The translations under genes were made by a program, and so were the position numbers. A DNA stretch of 64,000 bases. It comes from an uncultured cyanobacterium (GTDB taxonomy: Bacteria > Cyanobacteriota > Cyanobacteriia > PCC-6307 > Cyanobiaceae). Below are positions 1 through 9,850 of this stretch, piece by piece (within the stretch, counting starts at the first letter, position 1; each line of letters starts with the position of its first letter). The notes below the pieces were generated by a model that did no database searches, had not been told where the DNA came from, and saw nothing but the letters and a program-made list of their open reading frames with translations. The stretch lies in assembly GCA_903823115.1 (NCBI GenBank), contig CAIJRN010000014.1:28219-92218 (forward strand). Reading direction: 5' to 3'.

Positions 1-1
1 C

Positions 2-1534
2 ACCGATGTGTTCGTGCCGATCGTGTTCGCCGATCGCTATCTGGGAGTGGTGGCCCTGGGCATCAATCCGAACGAGACGATGATCGCCAGTGCCGCCCTG
101 ACCCGGGAGGTGACGACGGCGGTGTTCATCTCGATCTGGGTGCTGGTGATCCTGGGCTCGGTGTTCAATGCCCTGACAATCATCCGGCCGGTGAAGGAGC
201 TGCTGCGGGGAGTGCGCCAGGTGGCTGGCGGCAACTTCGAAACCCGCATTGCCCTGCCGGTGGGTGGCGAGTTGGGGGAGCTGCTGGAGGGCTTCAACAC
301 CATGGCCTCCCAATTGGAGGTCTACAAGGCCGCCAACATCGAAGAACTCACCGCCGCCCAGGTGAAGCAGCAATCGCTGATCGCCACCATGGCCGATGGG
401 GCCATACTGCTCGACGCCGATGGCCGCATCGTCCTCGTGAATCCCACCGCCCGGCGCCTGTTCCGCTGGGAAGGCCGCAACCTCGAAGGCAATGAACTGG
501 TGGGGGAATTGCCCGATCGCCTGGCGATGGAGCTCCATAGCCCCCTGCTGGCCCTGATCGCCAATGAACGGGACACCACCGATGTGCGCTGCAGCTTCGG
601 TGAACCGGCCCGCACCCTGCGGATCGTGCTGCAATCGGTGCGGGATGCCAGCGGCGAAAGCCTCAAGGGCATCGCCGTGACCATCCAGGATCTGACACGA
701 GAGGTGGAACTGAACGCGGCCCAGAGCCGTTTCATCAGCAACGTCTCCCATGAGTTGCGCACGCCGCTGTTCAACATCAAGAGCTATGTCGAAACGCTCT
801 ACGATCTCGGCGACCAGTTGAGTCCGGAGGAGACCAAGGAGTTCCTCGGCATCGCCAACGCCGAAACCGATCGCCTCACCCGCCTGGTCAACGATGTCCT
901 TGATCTCTCGCGCCTGGAGGCCGATCGGGTGTGGGAGCTGGAGGCGATCGCGATCACCCCCGCCATTGAGCAGACCCTGCGCACCTACCGGCTCAATGCC
1001 GAGGACAAGGGCGTGCGGCTGCACTTCGAAGCCCAGGATCAACTGCCCAGGGTTCTGGGCAACTGGGATCTGCTGCTGCAGGTGTTCGACAACCTGGTGG
1101 GCAATGCCCTCAAGTTCACCCCCCGCGGTGGCCACCTGACCCTGCGCGCCTACCCCTGGCCCGATCAGTGTCCCTTCGACCCCAGCACCGGCCCTGGCGA
1201 CAATCCCAATTGCCCCCTCACCTCACCGCTGCCGAGGCTGCGCATCGAGATCGCCGATACGGGCTATGGCATCTCGCCGGCGGACCAGGAGCGCATCTTT
1301 GATCGCTTCTTCCGGGTGGAGAACGCCGTGCACACCGAGGCAGGCACCGGCCTGGGCCTCTCGATCGTGCGCGGCATCCTCGACAAACACGGCACCCGCG
1401 TGCGCATGGCCAGTGAGCCGGGCGTGGGCACCACCTTCTGGTTTGACCTGCCCCTGGAGCACTCCGACACCGATGAGCTGGCGGTGCAGGCCGAACGGCG
1501 CGAATACAACAGCCTGGAGCTGATCAACGCATAG
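2..1534 (+). CDS. nblS: Sensor histidine kinase NblS, 5' end missing
   Basis: Membrane two-component sensor kinase that in cyanobacteria controls high-light, nutrient-stress and phycobilisome-degradation responses. The frame stays open to the window edge, so the N-terminal sensor part is missing. The visible part holds a transmembrane helix (about residues 36-58 counted from position 8), a HAMP linker, a PAS domain (about 125-230), the dimerisation box SHELRTP with the phospho-acceptor His at codon 749-751, and the ATPase N, G1 (DTGYG), F and G2 (GTGLGL) boxes. A proline/cysteine-rich insert sits before the G1 box. It is convergent with kaiC, 17 bp apart, as expected for picocyanobacteria. 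The identity rests on domain order plus the kai neighbourhood. Confidence 0.88.
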   Translation, partial: TDVFVPIVFADRYLGVVALGINPNETMIASAALTREVTTAVFISIWVLVILGSVFNALTIIRPVKELLRGVRQVAGGNFETRIALPVGGELGELLEGFNTMASQLEVYKAANIEELTAAQVKQQSLIATMADGAILLDADGRIVLVNPTARRLFRWEGRNLEGNELVGELPDRLAMELHSPLLALIANERDTTDVRCSFGEPARTLRIVLQSVRDASGESLKGIAVTIQDLTREVELNAAQSRFISNVSHELRTPLFNIKSYVETLYDLGDQLSPEETKEFLGIANAETDRLTRLVNDVLDLSRLEADRVWELEAIAITPAIEQTLRTYRLNAEDKGVRLHFEAQDQLPRVLGNWDLLLQVFDNLVGNALKFTPRGGHLTLRAYPWPDQCPFDPSTGPGDNPNCPLTSPLPRLRIEIADTGYGISPADQERIFDRFFRVENAVHTEAGTGLGLSIVRGILDKHGTRVRMASEPGVGTTFWFDLPLEHSDTDELAVQAERREYNSLELINA

Positions 1535-1551
1535 GGAACGCGGAGAGAACC

Positions 1552-3090
1552 TCAGCTCTCACTTTCGACACTGCGCACAATCCGGGCCAGATCGGCACGT
1601 TCATCGGTGGTGATGCGATGGGGCACTCCGCTGATGATGCGCTCGAAGTTGGAGAAAGAATCCTTGATTTCCGGGCCGTTGCCGGTGATCACGAACTCAC
1701 GGATGCCCTTGTCGTGCCAGGAGCCGCGCATCTTGAACACATTCAGGGCCCGGGCCATCTCGCCGCGAATCTCCACATACTGGAGCAGCAGGATGGTGTC
1801 AGTGATCGTGGAGATGTGGGAATCAGTGATCGAATGACTACCCATGAACTCCTCAGAGGTGTTCGTGAAGAAGCCGGCAATCTCCTCCTGCTTGGCATAG
1901 CCGGTCACGCCGATCACGAATTGGCGAAAGGCATTGTGGCTCACCCCACGGGCCAAGGCGCTGAGGGAATCGATCGCCATGCGGGTGGGCTTGAACTGAC
2001 TGATCTCGGTCTTGATGATCTGCAGATGATCCTCAAGGCCCGTGGATTCGGGGTAGGCACAGATGATCTTCAGCAGTCCGTCCTGCTCCATCTGCTCAAA
2101 GTCGATGCCCCAGCTGGTGGCGTTGCGTAGCAGCTGGGACCTGGATTCCTCATAGGCAAACAGAATCGCCCGCTCCCGATTGCGGCAGGCATCCTCGACG
2201 AACTTGGACACCAGCAGGGTCTTGCCGGTGCCGGTGGCCCCCGTCGCCAGGATGATCGAATCCTTGAAGAAACCGCCACCGCACATTTCATCGAGGCGCG
2301 GCACACCGGAGCTGAGCCGCACATTCGAGGAGCGCTGGGTGAGGCGCATGGCACCGAGCGGAAAGATGCTGACACCGTGGGCACCCATGGTGAAGGGGAA
2401 CTCACCCTTCATGTGAGTGGTACCCCGCAACTTGAGAATTTCCACCGTGCGCCGGCGCCGCTCGCCTTCGAGCACATTGCGCAGGATGACGACGTTGTCG
2501 GAGACAAACTCCTCAACGCCATAGCGAGCGATCGGGCCATATTCATCGATGCGCTCGGTGGTCATCACCGTGGTGACACCGATCTCCTTGAGCCGGGCAA
2601 TCAGGCGGAAAATCTCCCGCCGCACCACAGAAACCGCATCATATTGCTGGAATACCGCCGTGATCGAATCGATCGCCACACGCCGGGCTTTGTATTTACG
2701 GATGGCGTAATTGATGCGCTCGATCAATCCGGAAAGATCAAAGCTACCCGCCACATCCTGGCCGTCAGGATCCGGCGAAGCATCGAGGATGAAGAGTTTA
2801 TCCTGCTCCACCATCTCCTGCAAATTCCAGCCAAAGCTGGCGGCATTACGCAGGATATCGAGCGGCGATTCCTCAAAGGTGACGAAGATACCGGGCTCGT
2901 TGAAATCGCGAATTCCGTTATAGAGAAAATTCAGCGAGAAAACAGTCTTGCCGGTGCCAGAAGTGCCGCTGATCAGGGTGGATCGAGCGATGGGCAGACC
3001 CCCATGGAGGATGTCGTCAAAGCCCTCCATCCCCGTGGGCAGCTTCTGCACCTGCATCGGCGGTGTGCTGGTGAGAATTTGATCCGGCAT
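1552..3090 (-). CDS. kaiC: Circadian clock ATPase/autokinase KaiC
   Basis: Core circadian oscillator protein: a hexameric double-RecA ATPase that autophosphorylates and dephosphorylates with a daily rhythm. It has 512 residues against 519 in Synechococcus elongatus. Walker A GTSGTGKT is at 42-49 (CI), the paired catalytic glutamates follow in FVTFEE, and a second Walker A GATGTGKT marks CII. The phosphorylation segment ITDSHISTITDT is intact; by alignment the phosphosites are Ser427 and Thr428, offset by -4 from the elongatus numbering. It is the last gene of kaiA-kaiB-kaiC, 64 bp after kaiB, and presumably co-transcribed. All key residues are present, so a working oscillator is likely. Confidence 0.98.
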   Translation of the reverse strand: MPDQILTSTPPMQVQKLPTGMEGFDDILHGGLPIARSTLISGTSGTGKTVFSLNFLYNGIRDFNEPGIFVTFEESPLDILRNAASFGWNLQEMVEQDKLFILDASPDPDGQDVAGSFDLSGLIERINYAIRKYKARRVAIDSITAVFQQYDAVSVVRREIFRLIARLKEIGVTTVMTTERIDEYGPIARYGVEEFVSDNVVILRNVLEGERRRRTVEILKLRGTTHMKGEFPFTMGAHGVSIFPLGAMRLTQRSSNVRLSSGVPRLDEMCGGGFFKDSIILATGATGTGKTLLVSKFVEDACRNRERAILFAYEESRSQLLRNATSWGIDFEQMEQDGLLKIICAYPESTGLEDHLQIIKTEISQFKPTRMAIDSLSALARGVSHNAFRQFVIGVTGYAKQEEIAGFFTNTSEEFMGSHSITDSHISTITDTILLLQYVEIRGEMARALNVFKMRGSWHDKGIREFVITGNGPEIKDSFSNFERIISGVPHRITTDERADLARIVRSVESES

Positions 3091-3154
3091 CGAAGGAGTG
3101 GCTTAAAAGCGAAAGAAAGGAATCGGCGGGGAAGGCTGCGACTGCGGCCGAAGC

Positions 3155-3547
3155 TCAGGGCGAGCCCGGCTCCGGCTGCGAAAATAATGCGCCCTTCGGC
3201 TGATCGGGAGCATCGGGGAGGGGGGAGAGCTCCTCCTCGCGGCCATAGTCATCCTCAAACAGCTCCTCATAGAGCAGATCAAGTCCGATCAGCACCCGCT
3301 CCCGATCGGAGAGATCGCCGATGATGCGTCGCACTGGGGGCGGCAGGATCTTGGCCAGGGTTGGAGTCGCGAGAATCTTGTCCTCCTCGGCCAGCTGAGG
3401 ATTCTTGAGCACGTCGATCACCTTGAGCGCATAGACGCCACGGAACTCGGTCTCAAGGATATTGCGCAGCGTTTTAAGGGCCCGCATTGAGTTGGGCGTG
3501 TTTCCTGCCACGTAAAGCTTCAGGATGTAGGTCTTACGAGTCGTCAT
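3155..3547 (-). CDS. kaiB: Circadian clock protein KaiB
   Basis: Thioredoxin-like, fold-switching clock protein that binds phosphorylated KaiC and sequesters KaiA. The start is the ATG at 3547, two bases after the kaiA stop codon. An in-frame TTG two codons earlier overlaps that stop and is less likely. The product has 130 residues; the core ([16 protein letters not shown] through [12 protein letters not shown]) matches KaiB of about 102 residues. An acidic, proline-rich tail of roughly 25-30 residues follows that the short form lacks. It lies between kaiA and kaiC and is very probably translationally coupled to kaiA. Confidence 0.96.
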   Translation of the reverse strand: MTTRKTYILKLYVAGNTPNSMRALKTLRNILETEFRGVYALKVIDVLKNPQLAEEDKILATPTLAKILPPPVRRIIGDLSDRERVLIGLDLLYEELFEDDYGREEELSPLPDAPDQPKGALFSQPEPGSP

Positions 3548-3549
3548 GG

Positions 3550-4452
3550 TCAATTCAGTTCGGTTGAGCGCAGGGGCGTCACCGATCGTGACGAGGTGGC
3601 CAGGCGGTAGGGATCGGAGCTGGCAGGAGTCAAGGCCAAGGGGGCATCGGGGGGGATGGAATGTCGATACATTTCACAGAGATGGGCCATCACATCCAGC
3701 AGGGCAAGTCGATAATCCTGGAGGAAATCTTGTTGATGTCCCTCCAGCCGGAGCTGCTTCCAGAAACCTTCGATCAGGTTCATATGAATCTCAACCGTTT
3801 GCGTGATCGGCAGATCGATGAAGAAGGCCGTATTCACGTAACTCTCAAGCGCCTGGTTGGCGGCGGCCGGATCGCGGAAGTAGCTGAGCAGAAGGTCGCG
3901 ATAGGTACGCATCAATGATCGCAGCAACTCCTCCCGTTCAGCGGCGGGCAGATTGCGCAGGAAGCGATCGGGATCGCGCTTGTAATAAACGCCCAGATAG
4001 CTCAGCCGCCCCTTGAGCCGATTGGCCAGCTTCCAGCGATCTGAGTTGCCCTCACCACGGCCGGGGGGAACGCTGGCGGCGCTGAGCAGGCCCCGGCGCA
4101 CAAAACGCGAAAGCGCCGCATCAAGGCTGTAACCCAGCTGCTCGAGCTGGTCCGGTGGCAGATGCACCTCGGCATCGTGGTATTCCACCTGGCCGCTCAC
4201 TTCGCCGATCACCACTGCCGGCAGCAGCAGCCCCATCTGATTGAGCTGATGGTAGGTCTCGCCCTTGAACGAGCCCTTCTCCAGCAGCACCGCATCGAAA
4301 TCCTCCCGGCGGCGATCCAGGATTGCAGCCGGATCGGTGGCGGGATCGAAGCGCTCCACCTGGTAACGGCTGGCGCTGAGCCAATGGCCGCAGACCTCGG
4401 CCAGCGCCGGGTCACGGATCAGGCAGGCGATGGTGAGAGCCGGTTCGGGCAT
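3550..4452 (-). CDS. kaiA: Circadian clock activator KaiA
   Basis: Clock protein that stimulates KaiC autophosphorylation. The 300-residue product matches KaiA (284 in S. elongatus): an N-terminal pseudo-receiver domain (about 1-130, starting [14 protein letters not shown]) and a C-terminal four-helix KaiC-binding domain (about 165-285, with [32 protein letters not shown] and [17 protein letters not shown]). The frame is open upstream to 4707, but that extension has no KaiA similarity and runs antisense into the rplU leader, so the ATG at 4452 is chosen. It is the first gene of the kai operon and divergent from rplU; the promoters of both should lie in 4453-4627. Confidence 0.96.
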   Translation of the reverse strand: MPEPALTIACLIRDPALAEVCGHWLSASRYQVERFDPATDPAAILDRRREDFDAVLLEKGSFKGETYHQLNQMGLLLPAVVIGEVSGQVEYHDAEVHLPPDQLEQLGYSLDAALSRFVRRGLLSAASVPPGRGEGNSDRWKLANRLKGRLSYLGVYYKRDPDRFLRNLPAAEREELLRSLMRTYRDLLLSYFRDPAAANQALESYVNTAFFIDLPITQTVEIHMNLIEGFWKQLRLEGHQQDFLQDYRLALLDVMAHLCEMYRHSIPPDAPLALTPASSDPYRLATSSRSVTPLRSTELN

Positions 4453-4627
4453 CGATTCGGATCGGGGGCCGCGCTGGGGAACAGCCTGAATGTTGACGGA
4501 GGCCGGGCCGGGAAGGCAAACTCTTTGTTTGTCTTCCAATTGCTGTGAGCCCAGGCTCAATGGCTCCAGGCGAGAGATCTCCAGATCATCCTCTGCCGAA
4601 CGCCAGCCTGGCCACGCCCCCACGCCC

Positions 4628-5041
4628 ATGAGCGAGTCCACCTCCACCAGCCCCGCCGGCGCCACTGCCAGCGGCAACGAAGCCAGCAGCAGCGAGACCT
4701 CCACCACCGGCGCTTACGCCATCGTCGAGGCCTCCGGCCAGCAGTTCTGGCTCCAGAGCGAGCGCTACCTCGACCTCGACCGCATCGCCGCCGAGGAGGG
4801 CGAGACGGTCATCCTCGAAAACGTGCTGCTCGTCAAGAACGCCCAGGGCACCACGGTCGGCCAGCCCTACATCAGCGGCGCCAAGGTGGAGCTGACGGTC
4901 ATGGCCCATCGCCGCGGGCCCAAGATCATCATCTACAAAATGCAGCCCAAGAAGAAAACGCGCCGCAAGAACGGCCATCGCCAGGAGCTGACCCGCGTGA
5001 TGGTTCAGTCGATCACCGTCGACGGCAAGCCGATCGGCTGA
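4628..5041 (+). CDS. rplU: 50S ribosomal protein L21
   Basis: Large-subunit ribosomal protein that binds 23S rRNA. From the ATG at 4628 it has 137 residues. The L21 core begins at about residue 28 (YAIVEASGQQFWLQ) and ends with the basic RNA-binding segment KMQPKKKTRRKNGHRQ. The first 27 residues are a Ser/Thr/Ala-rich extension. The frame opens further upstream to 4490, but that part looks non-coding. It is followed by rpmA 75 bp later, the standard L21-L27 pair, and is divergent from kaiA. Confidence 0.95.
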   Translation: MSESTSTSPAGATASGNEASSSETSTTGAYAIVEASGQQFWLQSERYLDLDRIAAEEGETVILENVLLVKNAQGTTVGQPYISGAKVELTVMAHRRGPKIIIYKMQPKKKTRRKNGHRQELTRVMVQSITVDGKPIG

Positions 5042-5116
5042 GCGCCTCCGGCCCCAATCAGGGCCGAGCCGCCCCTGCCGGTTCCCGTCCACCACACCCC
5101 TTCGCTTCCCCACCCC

Positions 5117-5380
5117 ATGGCCCACAAGAAAGGCACAGGCTCCACGCGCAACGGCCGCGACTCCAACTCCAAGCGCCTTGGCGTCAAAACCTTCGGCGGT
5201 GAAACCGTTACGGCTGGCGCCATCCTGATCCGCCAGCGCGGCACTTCCGTGCTGCCCGGCAACAACGTGGGCCGGGGCTCCGACGACACCCTCTTCGCCC
5301 TCACCGCTGGAGTGGTGAACTTCGAGAGCATCAAGCGCGGTCTGCGCAACCGCAAACGCATCCACGTCGCCGTCGCCTGA
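5117..5380 (+). CDS. rpmA: 50S ribosomal protein L27
   Basis: Large-subunit ribosomal protein whose N-terminus reaches the peptidyl-transferase centre. The 87 residues begin [16 protein letters not shown] and include LGVKTFGGE and the usual [15 protein letters not shown] segment, matching L27 in full. It directly follows rplU and is probably co-transcribed with it. A hairpin followed by six T residues 140 bp downstream could end the two-gene ribosomal transcript. Confidence 0.98.
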   Translation: MAHKKGTGSTRNGRDSNSKRLGVKTFGGETVTAGAILIRQRGTSVLPGNNVGRGSDDTLFALTAGVVNFESIKRGLRNRKRIHVAVA

Positions 5381-5397
5381 GCTGCGGCCCGGCAGCG

Positions 5398-6411
5398 ATG
5401 CTTCCCCCTGCGCTCCCGGCCATCCCGGTTACCACGCCTGCCAACGGCACGCCTGAGCTGGCAGCCACCGGCGATGGCGGGGGCCAGCCAACGCCGACGG
5501 CGTCAGCCGTGACAGCCACCGCAGCCCCCTCAGGGTCCTGCGGTTTTTTGTTGCTGGATAAACCGGCCGGGCTCACCTCCCATGCCTGCGTCGCCAAGGT
5601 GAGACGCTGCTACGGGTTGCGTCGCGTCGGCCATGGCGGCACCCTCGATCCCGCCGTCACCGGGCTGCTGCCGATTGCCATCGGTCCGGCCACCCGCCTG
5701 CTGCCCTACCTGAACAGTGGCAAAAGCTACCGAGGTGTGGTGCGTTTGGGGGTGACCACCAGCACCGACGATCTTGAGGGGGAGCTCCTGGCCCATTCCC
5801 CCGTGCCGACCCTGGATCACCAGGCCCTGGAACAGGCGCTAGCCCACTTCCGGGGGGACATTCTGCAGCGACCGCCGCAGGTGTCGGCCGTGCATGTGGA
5901 CGGTGAGCGGGCCTACGTGCGCGCCCGCCGCGGCGAAGCGATGGAGCTGGCCCTGCGGCCCGTCACCGTTCACAGGCTGGAGCTGCTGGCCTGGGATGGC
6001 GAGCGCTCGGAACTGGAACTGGCCGTCGACTGCTCCGCAGGCACCTACATCCGCTCCCTGGCCCGGGACCTGGGGGAACGGCTCGGCTGCGGTGGCGCCC
6101 TGGCACGGCTGCGGCGCACCGCCGCCCTGGGCTTTGACCTCAGCGACGCCATCCGCCTGGAGCGCCTGGAGCTGGCCCCGCCGCCGCCGCTGCTCGATCC
6201 GCTCGCGGCCCTGAACCACCTGGGCCGCCGCGCCCTGAGTGACGCCGAACTGGTCTCCTGGCGCTGCGGCCGGGCCCTGGACGACAGCGACCTGCGGCCC
6301 GCCCATACAGCCATCGCCGTGGTCGGCCCGGATGGCCAGCTGGCCGGCATTGCCCGGGCCGATGGCAACGGGCTGTTGCAGCCGAGGCTTGTCCTGGCGG
6401 CAGCCGGCTGA
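5398..6411 (+). CDS. truB: tRNA pseudouridine-55 synthase TruB
   Basis: Converts U55 in the T-loop of tRNAs to pseudouridine. The catalytic motif [12 protein letters not shown] (about 78-89, Asp84) and the N-terminal [11 protein letters not shown] are clear. The listed frame starts at the ATG at 5398, 17 bp after rpmA, but the first 48 residues are Pro/Ala/Thr-rich and unlike TruB. An in-frame GTG at 5509 would give a standard 300-residue enzyme, and I regard it as at least as likely. A terminator-like hairpin lies inside the 5' end of this frame. The C-terminus carries the short PUA-like tail usual for the family. Confidence 0.93.
   Translation: MLPPALPAIPVTTPANGTPELAATGDGGGQPTPTASAVTATAAPSGSCGFLLLDKPAGLTSHACVAKVRRCYGLRRVGHGGTLDPAVTGLLPIAIGPATRLLPYLNSGKSYRGVVRLGVTTSTDDLEGELLAHSPVPTLDHQALEQALAHFRGDILQRPPQVSAVHVDGERAYVRARRGEAMELALRPVTVHRLELLAWDGERSELELAVDCSAGTYIRSLARDLGERLGCGGALARLRRTAALGFDLSDAIRLERLELAPPPPLLDPLAALNHLGRRALSDAELVSWRCGRALDDSDLRPAHTAIAVVGPDGQLAGIARADGNGLLQPRLVLAAAG
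5519..5549 (+). terminator. Terminator-like hairpin at the 5' end of truB
   Basis: The six-base arms CCGCAG and CTGCGG flank a C-rich then G-rich loop that can pair further, followed directly by TTTTTT. The form is that of an intrinsic terminator. It lies 138 bp after rpmA but inside the truB reading frame, just before the codons for the conserved TruB N-terminus. It may end or attenuate the rplU-rpmA transcript. Confidence 0.45.
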
Positions 6412-6554
6412 GTCCGGCTCCCTTCCACAATGGCTGCATCGCCCCAGGTATCGGCTGGGTCCAGCACCGGATCCAGAGCCCGCTCGCTCGGCCCGGAGTC
6501 CAGGGCCGCCAAGCCTCTCCCTTCTCCCCGTTTCTCCGCCTCTCCCTGACCGCG

Positions 6555-7340
6555 ATGGCCGGCCACAGCAAATGGGCCCAGATCAAACGCACCAAAGCGG
6601 TGGTGGATGCCCGCCGCGGTGCCGTGTTCACCCGATTGGGCCGCGAGATCATGGTGGCCGCCAGGGCCGGAGCCGATCCGGCCGGCAACTTCCAGCTGCG
6701 CACGGCCATCGAGAAGGCCAAGGCGGCCGGGGTGCCCAACGCCAACATTGAACGGGCGATCAGCAAGGGTTCGGGCCAGGCCGGCGGCGAAGCGGAGCGC
6801 TTCGAGGCGGTGCGCTACGAGGGCTATGGAGCCGGCGGCGTGGCGGTGCTGGTGGAAGCCTTCACCGACAACCGCAACCGCACCGCCGCCGAGCTGCGGC
6901 TGGCCTTTGGCAAGAACGGCGGCAATCTCGGTGAAATCGGCTGTGTCAGCTACCTGTTCGAGCAACGCTCCGTGGTGCGGCTGCGGCCCGAGGAGCTGGA
7001 CGAGGAGCAGCTGCTCGAACGGCTGCTCGCCCTGGAGGAGGCGGGGGGGCCTTCCGTGTTGAACTACTGCCTCGAAGCCGACAGCATCGAGGTGCAGGGC
7101 GCCTTCGCCGATCTGGAGGCCCTGCAGGATGGCCTGCGTCACCAGGGCCTGAGCGTCGAGAGCTGGGAGCATCGCTGGCTGGCCGGCACCAGCTGCCGCA
7201 TCGACGATCCCGAGACCCTGCAGGCCTGCCTGCGCCTGCTGGATGTGTTGGAGGAACTGGAGGACGTCCGCAGCGTCACCGCGAATCTGGAGGCCGAAGA
7301 GTCGCTGCTGGAGGCGGTCCTGGGCCATCCCCAGGGCTGA
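6555..7340 (+). CDS. YebC/PmpR-family transcriptional regulator
   Basis: Member of the conserved YebC/TACO1 family, whose members act as DNA-binding regulators or in translation of difficult sequences. The 261-residue product has the diagnostic N-terminus [22 protein letters not shown], the segment [18 protein letters not shown], and [15 protein letters not shown] typical of domain 2. Length matches the usual 240-260. It stands alone between truB and the convergent nagB. The specific target cannot be read from sequence. Confidence 0.93.
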   Translation: MAGHSKWAQIKRTKAVVDARRGAVFTRLGREIMVAARAGADPAGNFQLRTAIEKAKAAGVPNANIERAISKGSGQAGGEAERFEAVRYEGYGAGGVAVLVEAFTDNRNRTAAELRLAFGKNGGNLGEIGCVSYLFEQRSVVRLRPEELDEEQLLERLLALEEAGGPSVLNYCLEADSIEVQGAFADLEALQDGLRHQGLSVESWEHRWLAGTSCRIDDPETLQACLRLLDVLEELEDVRSVTANLEAEESLLEAVLGHPQG

Positions 7341-7360
7341 ATCCGGCTCTGATCCTGCAA

Positions 7361-8152
7361 TCAGCCGTTCTCGCCGCAGCCCAGGGCAGCCCGATCAGCG
7401 ACCACCATCACCCGCCGATGGCGATGCAGCCAGCTGGCCGGCAGCTCCGGCGTGGCAGGCCCCTGCAGAATCCAGCGCAACACCCCGGCCTTCGCCGCTC
7501 CGGTCACCACCAACAGGATGCTGCGGGCCGCCAGGATCTCCCGCAACCCGAGGGTGATGGCCCGCGCCGGCACCGCTTCCGGATTGCCGCCAAAGGCCGG
7601 TGCATTGGCCGCCCGCGTTGAGGCGGAGAGGTTGACACAGCGGCAACGCACGCCGACATCACAGGGCGGTTCGTTGAAGCCCACATGGCCATTGAGCCCC
7701 AGGCCCAGCACCTGCAGGCCGACGCCTCCGGCAGCCTCCAGCTCGCATCGATAGCGGTTCGCTTCGGCGTCGGGGTCGGCGGCGCTGCCATCGGGCAGGC
7801 GCACCCGCTCGGGATCGAGCCCCAGGGGCAGCACCAAGCGGGCCATCATCGCCGCCCGGAAGGAGCGGGGGTCGTCGGCGGCGAGGCCCACGTATTCGTC
7901 GAGGTTGAAACTGAGCCAGCGCTCCCGCAGGCGCTCGCCTTCGGCAAAGGGCAACAGACTGAGCTGGCGGGCAAGGGCCAGGTAGATCGGATCCATGGTG
8001 CGCCCGGTGGCCAGACCCAGGGGCAGCTCCGGCCGCCGCCGGCGCTCATTGAGCAGCAGTGCCGCCACGTGGTCGGCCACGGCACTCGGATCGCTCAGCT
8101 CGATCAGCTCGAGACTGGAGGACGCGGAGCTGCAACGGGGTTCCTGGTTCAA
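7361..8152 (-). CDS. nagB: Glucosamine-6-phosphate deaminase/isomerase
   Basis: Sugar-phosphate isomerase-fold enzyme, probably converting glucosamine 6-phosphate to fructose 6-phosphate and ammonia. The 263 residues include LGLATGRTMDPIY (sugar-phosphate loop), FNLDEYVGL (82-90) and GLGLNGHVGFNEP (150-162), the NagB signatures. The last of these separates it from 6-phosphogluconolactonase. Its start overlaps the stop of the upstream SpoIID-like gene by 4 bp, so the two are probably co-transcribed and coupled, which hints at shared work on amino sugars of the cell wall. Confidence 0.88.
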   Translation of the reverse strand: MNQEPRCSSASSSLELIELSDPSAVADHVAALLLNERRRRPELPLGLATGRTMDPIYLALARQLSLLPFAEGERLRERWLSFNLDEYVGLAADDPRSFRAAMMARLVLPLGLDPERVRLPDGSAADPDAEANRYRCELEAAGGVGLQVLGLGLNGHVGFNEPPCDVGVRCRCVNLSASTRAANAPAFGGNPEAVPARAITLGLREILAARSILLVVTGAAKAGVLRWILQGPATPELPASWLHRHRRVMVVADRAALGCGENG

Positions 8153-9744
8153 GGGCTGACGTAGGGCTTGATGTCCACACCGCGGTAGTAATGCCGCAGG
8201 ATCTGGTCATAGGAGCGGCCCTGCAGGGCCATGGCGTAGGCCCCCCACTGGCTCATGCCCACACCATGGCCGAAGCCGCGGCCTTCGACCACCAGCTCCA
8301 GGGCCGGCGGCGAGGGCTCGGCAGTGATGGTGGCACCCTCGACAGCGCGGGCTCCCCTGGGAACGGAAAGCGGTGGTGGGGGTGTCAGCAAGCTGGCAAT
8401 GGCTCCCGTTGCCGAATCCTGCAGGGCCTCGGCCTGAGGCGGCTCCGCCGGCCCGGAGGATCGCCCTGCTGAGCGCGAGCCCGAACGGGTGGCCAGGCTC
8501 AGCCCCCCCGGTTCTGCCCTGACTGTCGTCGGTACGGCTGGAACCCCGGCGGCGCCCCAGGAAACCGCAGCGAGCTGAGTCCCCGACAGCACCTGGCCGA
8601 CGGCACCGACCACCAGACCAGGGCGATCCGTAGCCACCGGCTCCAGCCGGAACCCCTTCACCAGGGTGCTGCGCAGGCCCAGCCGCTGCCGCAACTCGGC
8701 ACCACTGAGTTCCAGGCTGCCGGCGGGCCCGCTCACCCGGGCCCGCCGGATGCGCCCCGTACGGCTGACGGCGAGCACATCAATGCGGCTGACCCCGTCG
8801 GTCTCGCGGAAGACACGGCGCAGCTGGTCCGGTTCGATGCGCTGTTGCCACTGATGCATCGGCGAGTGCTCGTCGAAATCGGGCACGCTCACCAGATAGG
8901 GGAACTGCCGGCTCCAGACCTCGCCACTGTTCTCGGTGCTGCCGCCGCTGCTGCTGTGGAACACGGCATTGATCAGCGAATTCCCCTGCATCAGAACCTG
9001 GGAACGGGTGCTGGCCACCGCCTCGCGCGTCGAATCCGTTTCCGAGGCCACTCCCCGATACACCTGGCTGTCCACGGTGGCCTTGAGATCGAACAGGGCC
9101 GTCGATCTGAGCTGACTGAGGGCATAGGTGCGGGCGGCGACCGCCTGGGCCCGCAGGGCCGCCGGCGGCCAGGCCGCCGGCATTTCACTGCCCACCACAC
9201 TGGGCAGATAGCGCTCCAAGGGCAGCTGGTTGATCACCAGCAGCCGGCCATCACCGCCAGCCCTGACCAGCAGCCGGCCGCGATAGAGCTGCCCCTCGAC
9301 CGTCACCAGGGGCGAGCGCCCCGGAGCCGGCAGGGGCACGATCCAGAGATCGCCCGCCACGGGTAGCAGGGTCTCACCAGAGCCAGCGGCGCCGGGTATC
9401 ACGACCACCAGAGCAGCCTGCTCCTGCCGCAGCCGGAAGGGCTGCTCGGCGGCGATCTGGCCCAGGGGCTGCCCCTGGGCATCGGTCAACCGCAGCGGGG
9501 AGGCTGCCGCCGCCAGGGCCAGAGCGCTCTGCTGGCGAATCAGCACCCGCACCAGGGGCCGTGCCTCAGCTGCGGCCCCTGGCGAGGCCACAGCCATCGC
9601 TGCGGACCTGGGCGCTGCGGACCTGGGCGTGGAATCGGCAGCCGCCAACACCAGGGGCACGGCCCCGACCAGTCCCACACCGGCCGCCAGGAGAGAGAGA
9701 AACGCCAGGGAGACACCCAGGCGCCGGGGGCCGAAGGAAGGCAT
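8149..9744 (-). CDS. SpoIID/LytB-domain protein
   Basis: Probable periplasmic or membrane-anchored cell-wall protein; SpoIID-like domains cleave glycan strands or enhance amidases. The 531 residues start with a hydrophobic export segment (about 10-35). The SpoIID core is seen in [29 protein letters not shown] and the C-terminal [20 protein letters not shown] low-complexity stretch of about 90 residues separates the core from the C-terminal motif. It overlaps the following nagB by 4 bp and is divergent from rnz. The function in cyanobacteria is not settled. Confidence 0.88.
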   Translation of the reverse strand: MPSFGPRRLGVSLAFLSLLAAGVGLVGAVPLVLAAADSTPRSAAPRSAAMAVASPGAAAEARPLVRVLIRQQSALALAAAASPLRLTDAQGQPLGQIAAEQPFRLRQEQAALVVVIPGAAGSGETLLPVAGDLWIVPLPAPGRSPLVTVEGQLYRGRLLVRAGGDGRLLVINQLPLERYLPSVVGSEMPAAWPPAALRAQAVAARTYALSQLRSTALFDLKATVDSQVYRGVASETDSTREAVASTRSQVLMQGNSLINAVFHSSSGGSTENSGEVWSRQFPYLVSVPDFDEHSPMHQWQQRIEPDQLRRVFRETDGVSRIDVLAVSRTGRIRRARVSGPAGSLELSGAELRQRLGLRSTLVKGFRLEPVATDRPGLVVGAVGQVLSGTQLAAVSWGAAGVPAVPTTVRAEPGGLSLATRSGSRSAGRSSGPAEPPQAEALQDSATGAIASLLTPPPPLSVPRGARAVEGATITAEPSPPALELVVEGRGFGHGVGMSQWGAYAMALQGRSYDQILRHYYRGVDIKPYVSP

Positions 9745-9850
9745 TCAGAACCGGCTGCGGCGGCACGAGCAGCTCATTGTGACCGCGCCCGGGCCGACAG
9801 GCCACCCTCGAACACCAGCTGGACCCGCGCCGCCCGGACGACGTGGCAGC

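Noticed and set aside
3550..4707. Extended 385-residue KaiA frame
   Set aside because: The first 85 codons have no KaiA similarity and overlap the rplU leader; KaiA starts naturally at 4452.
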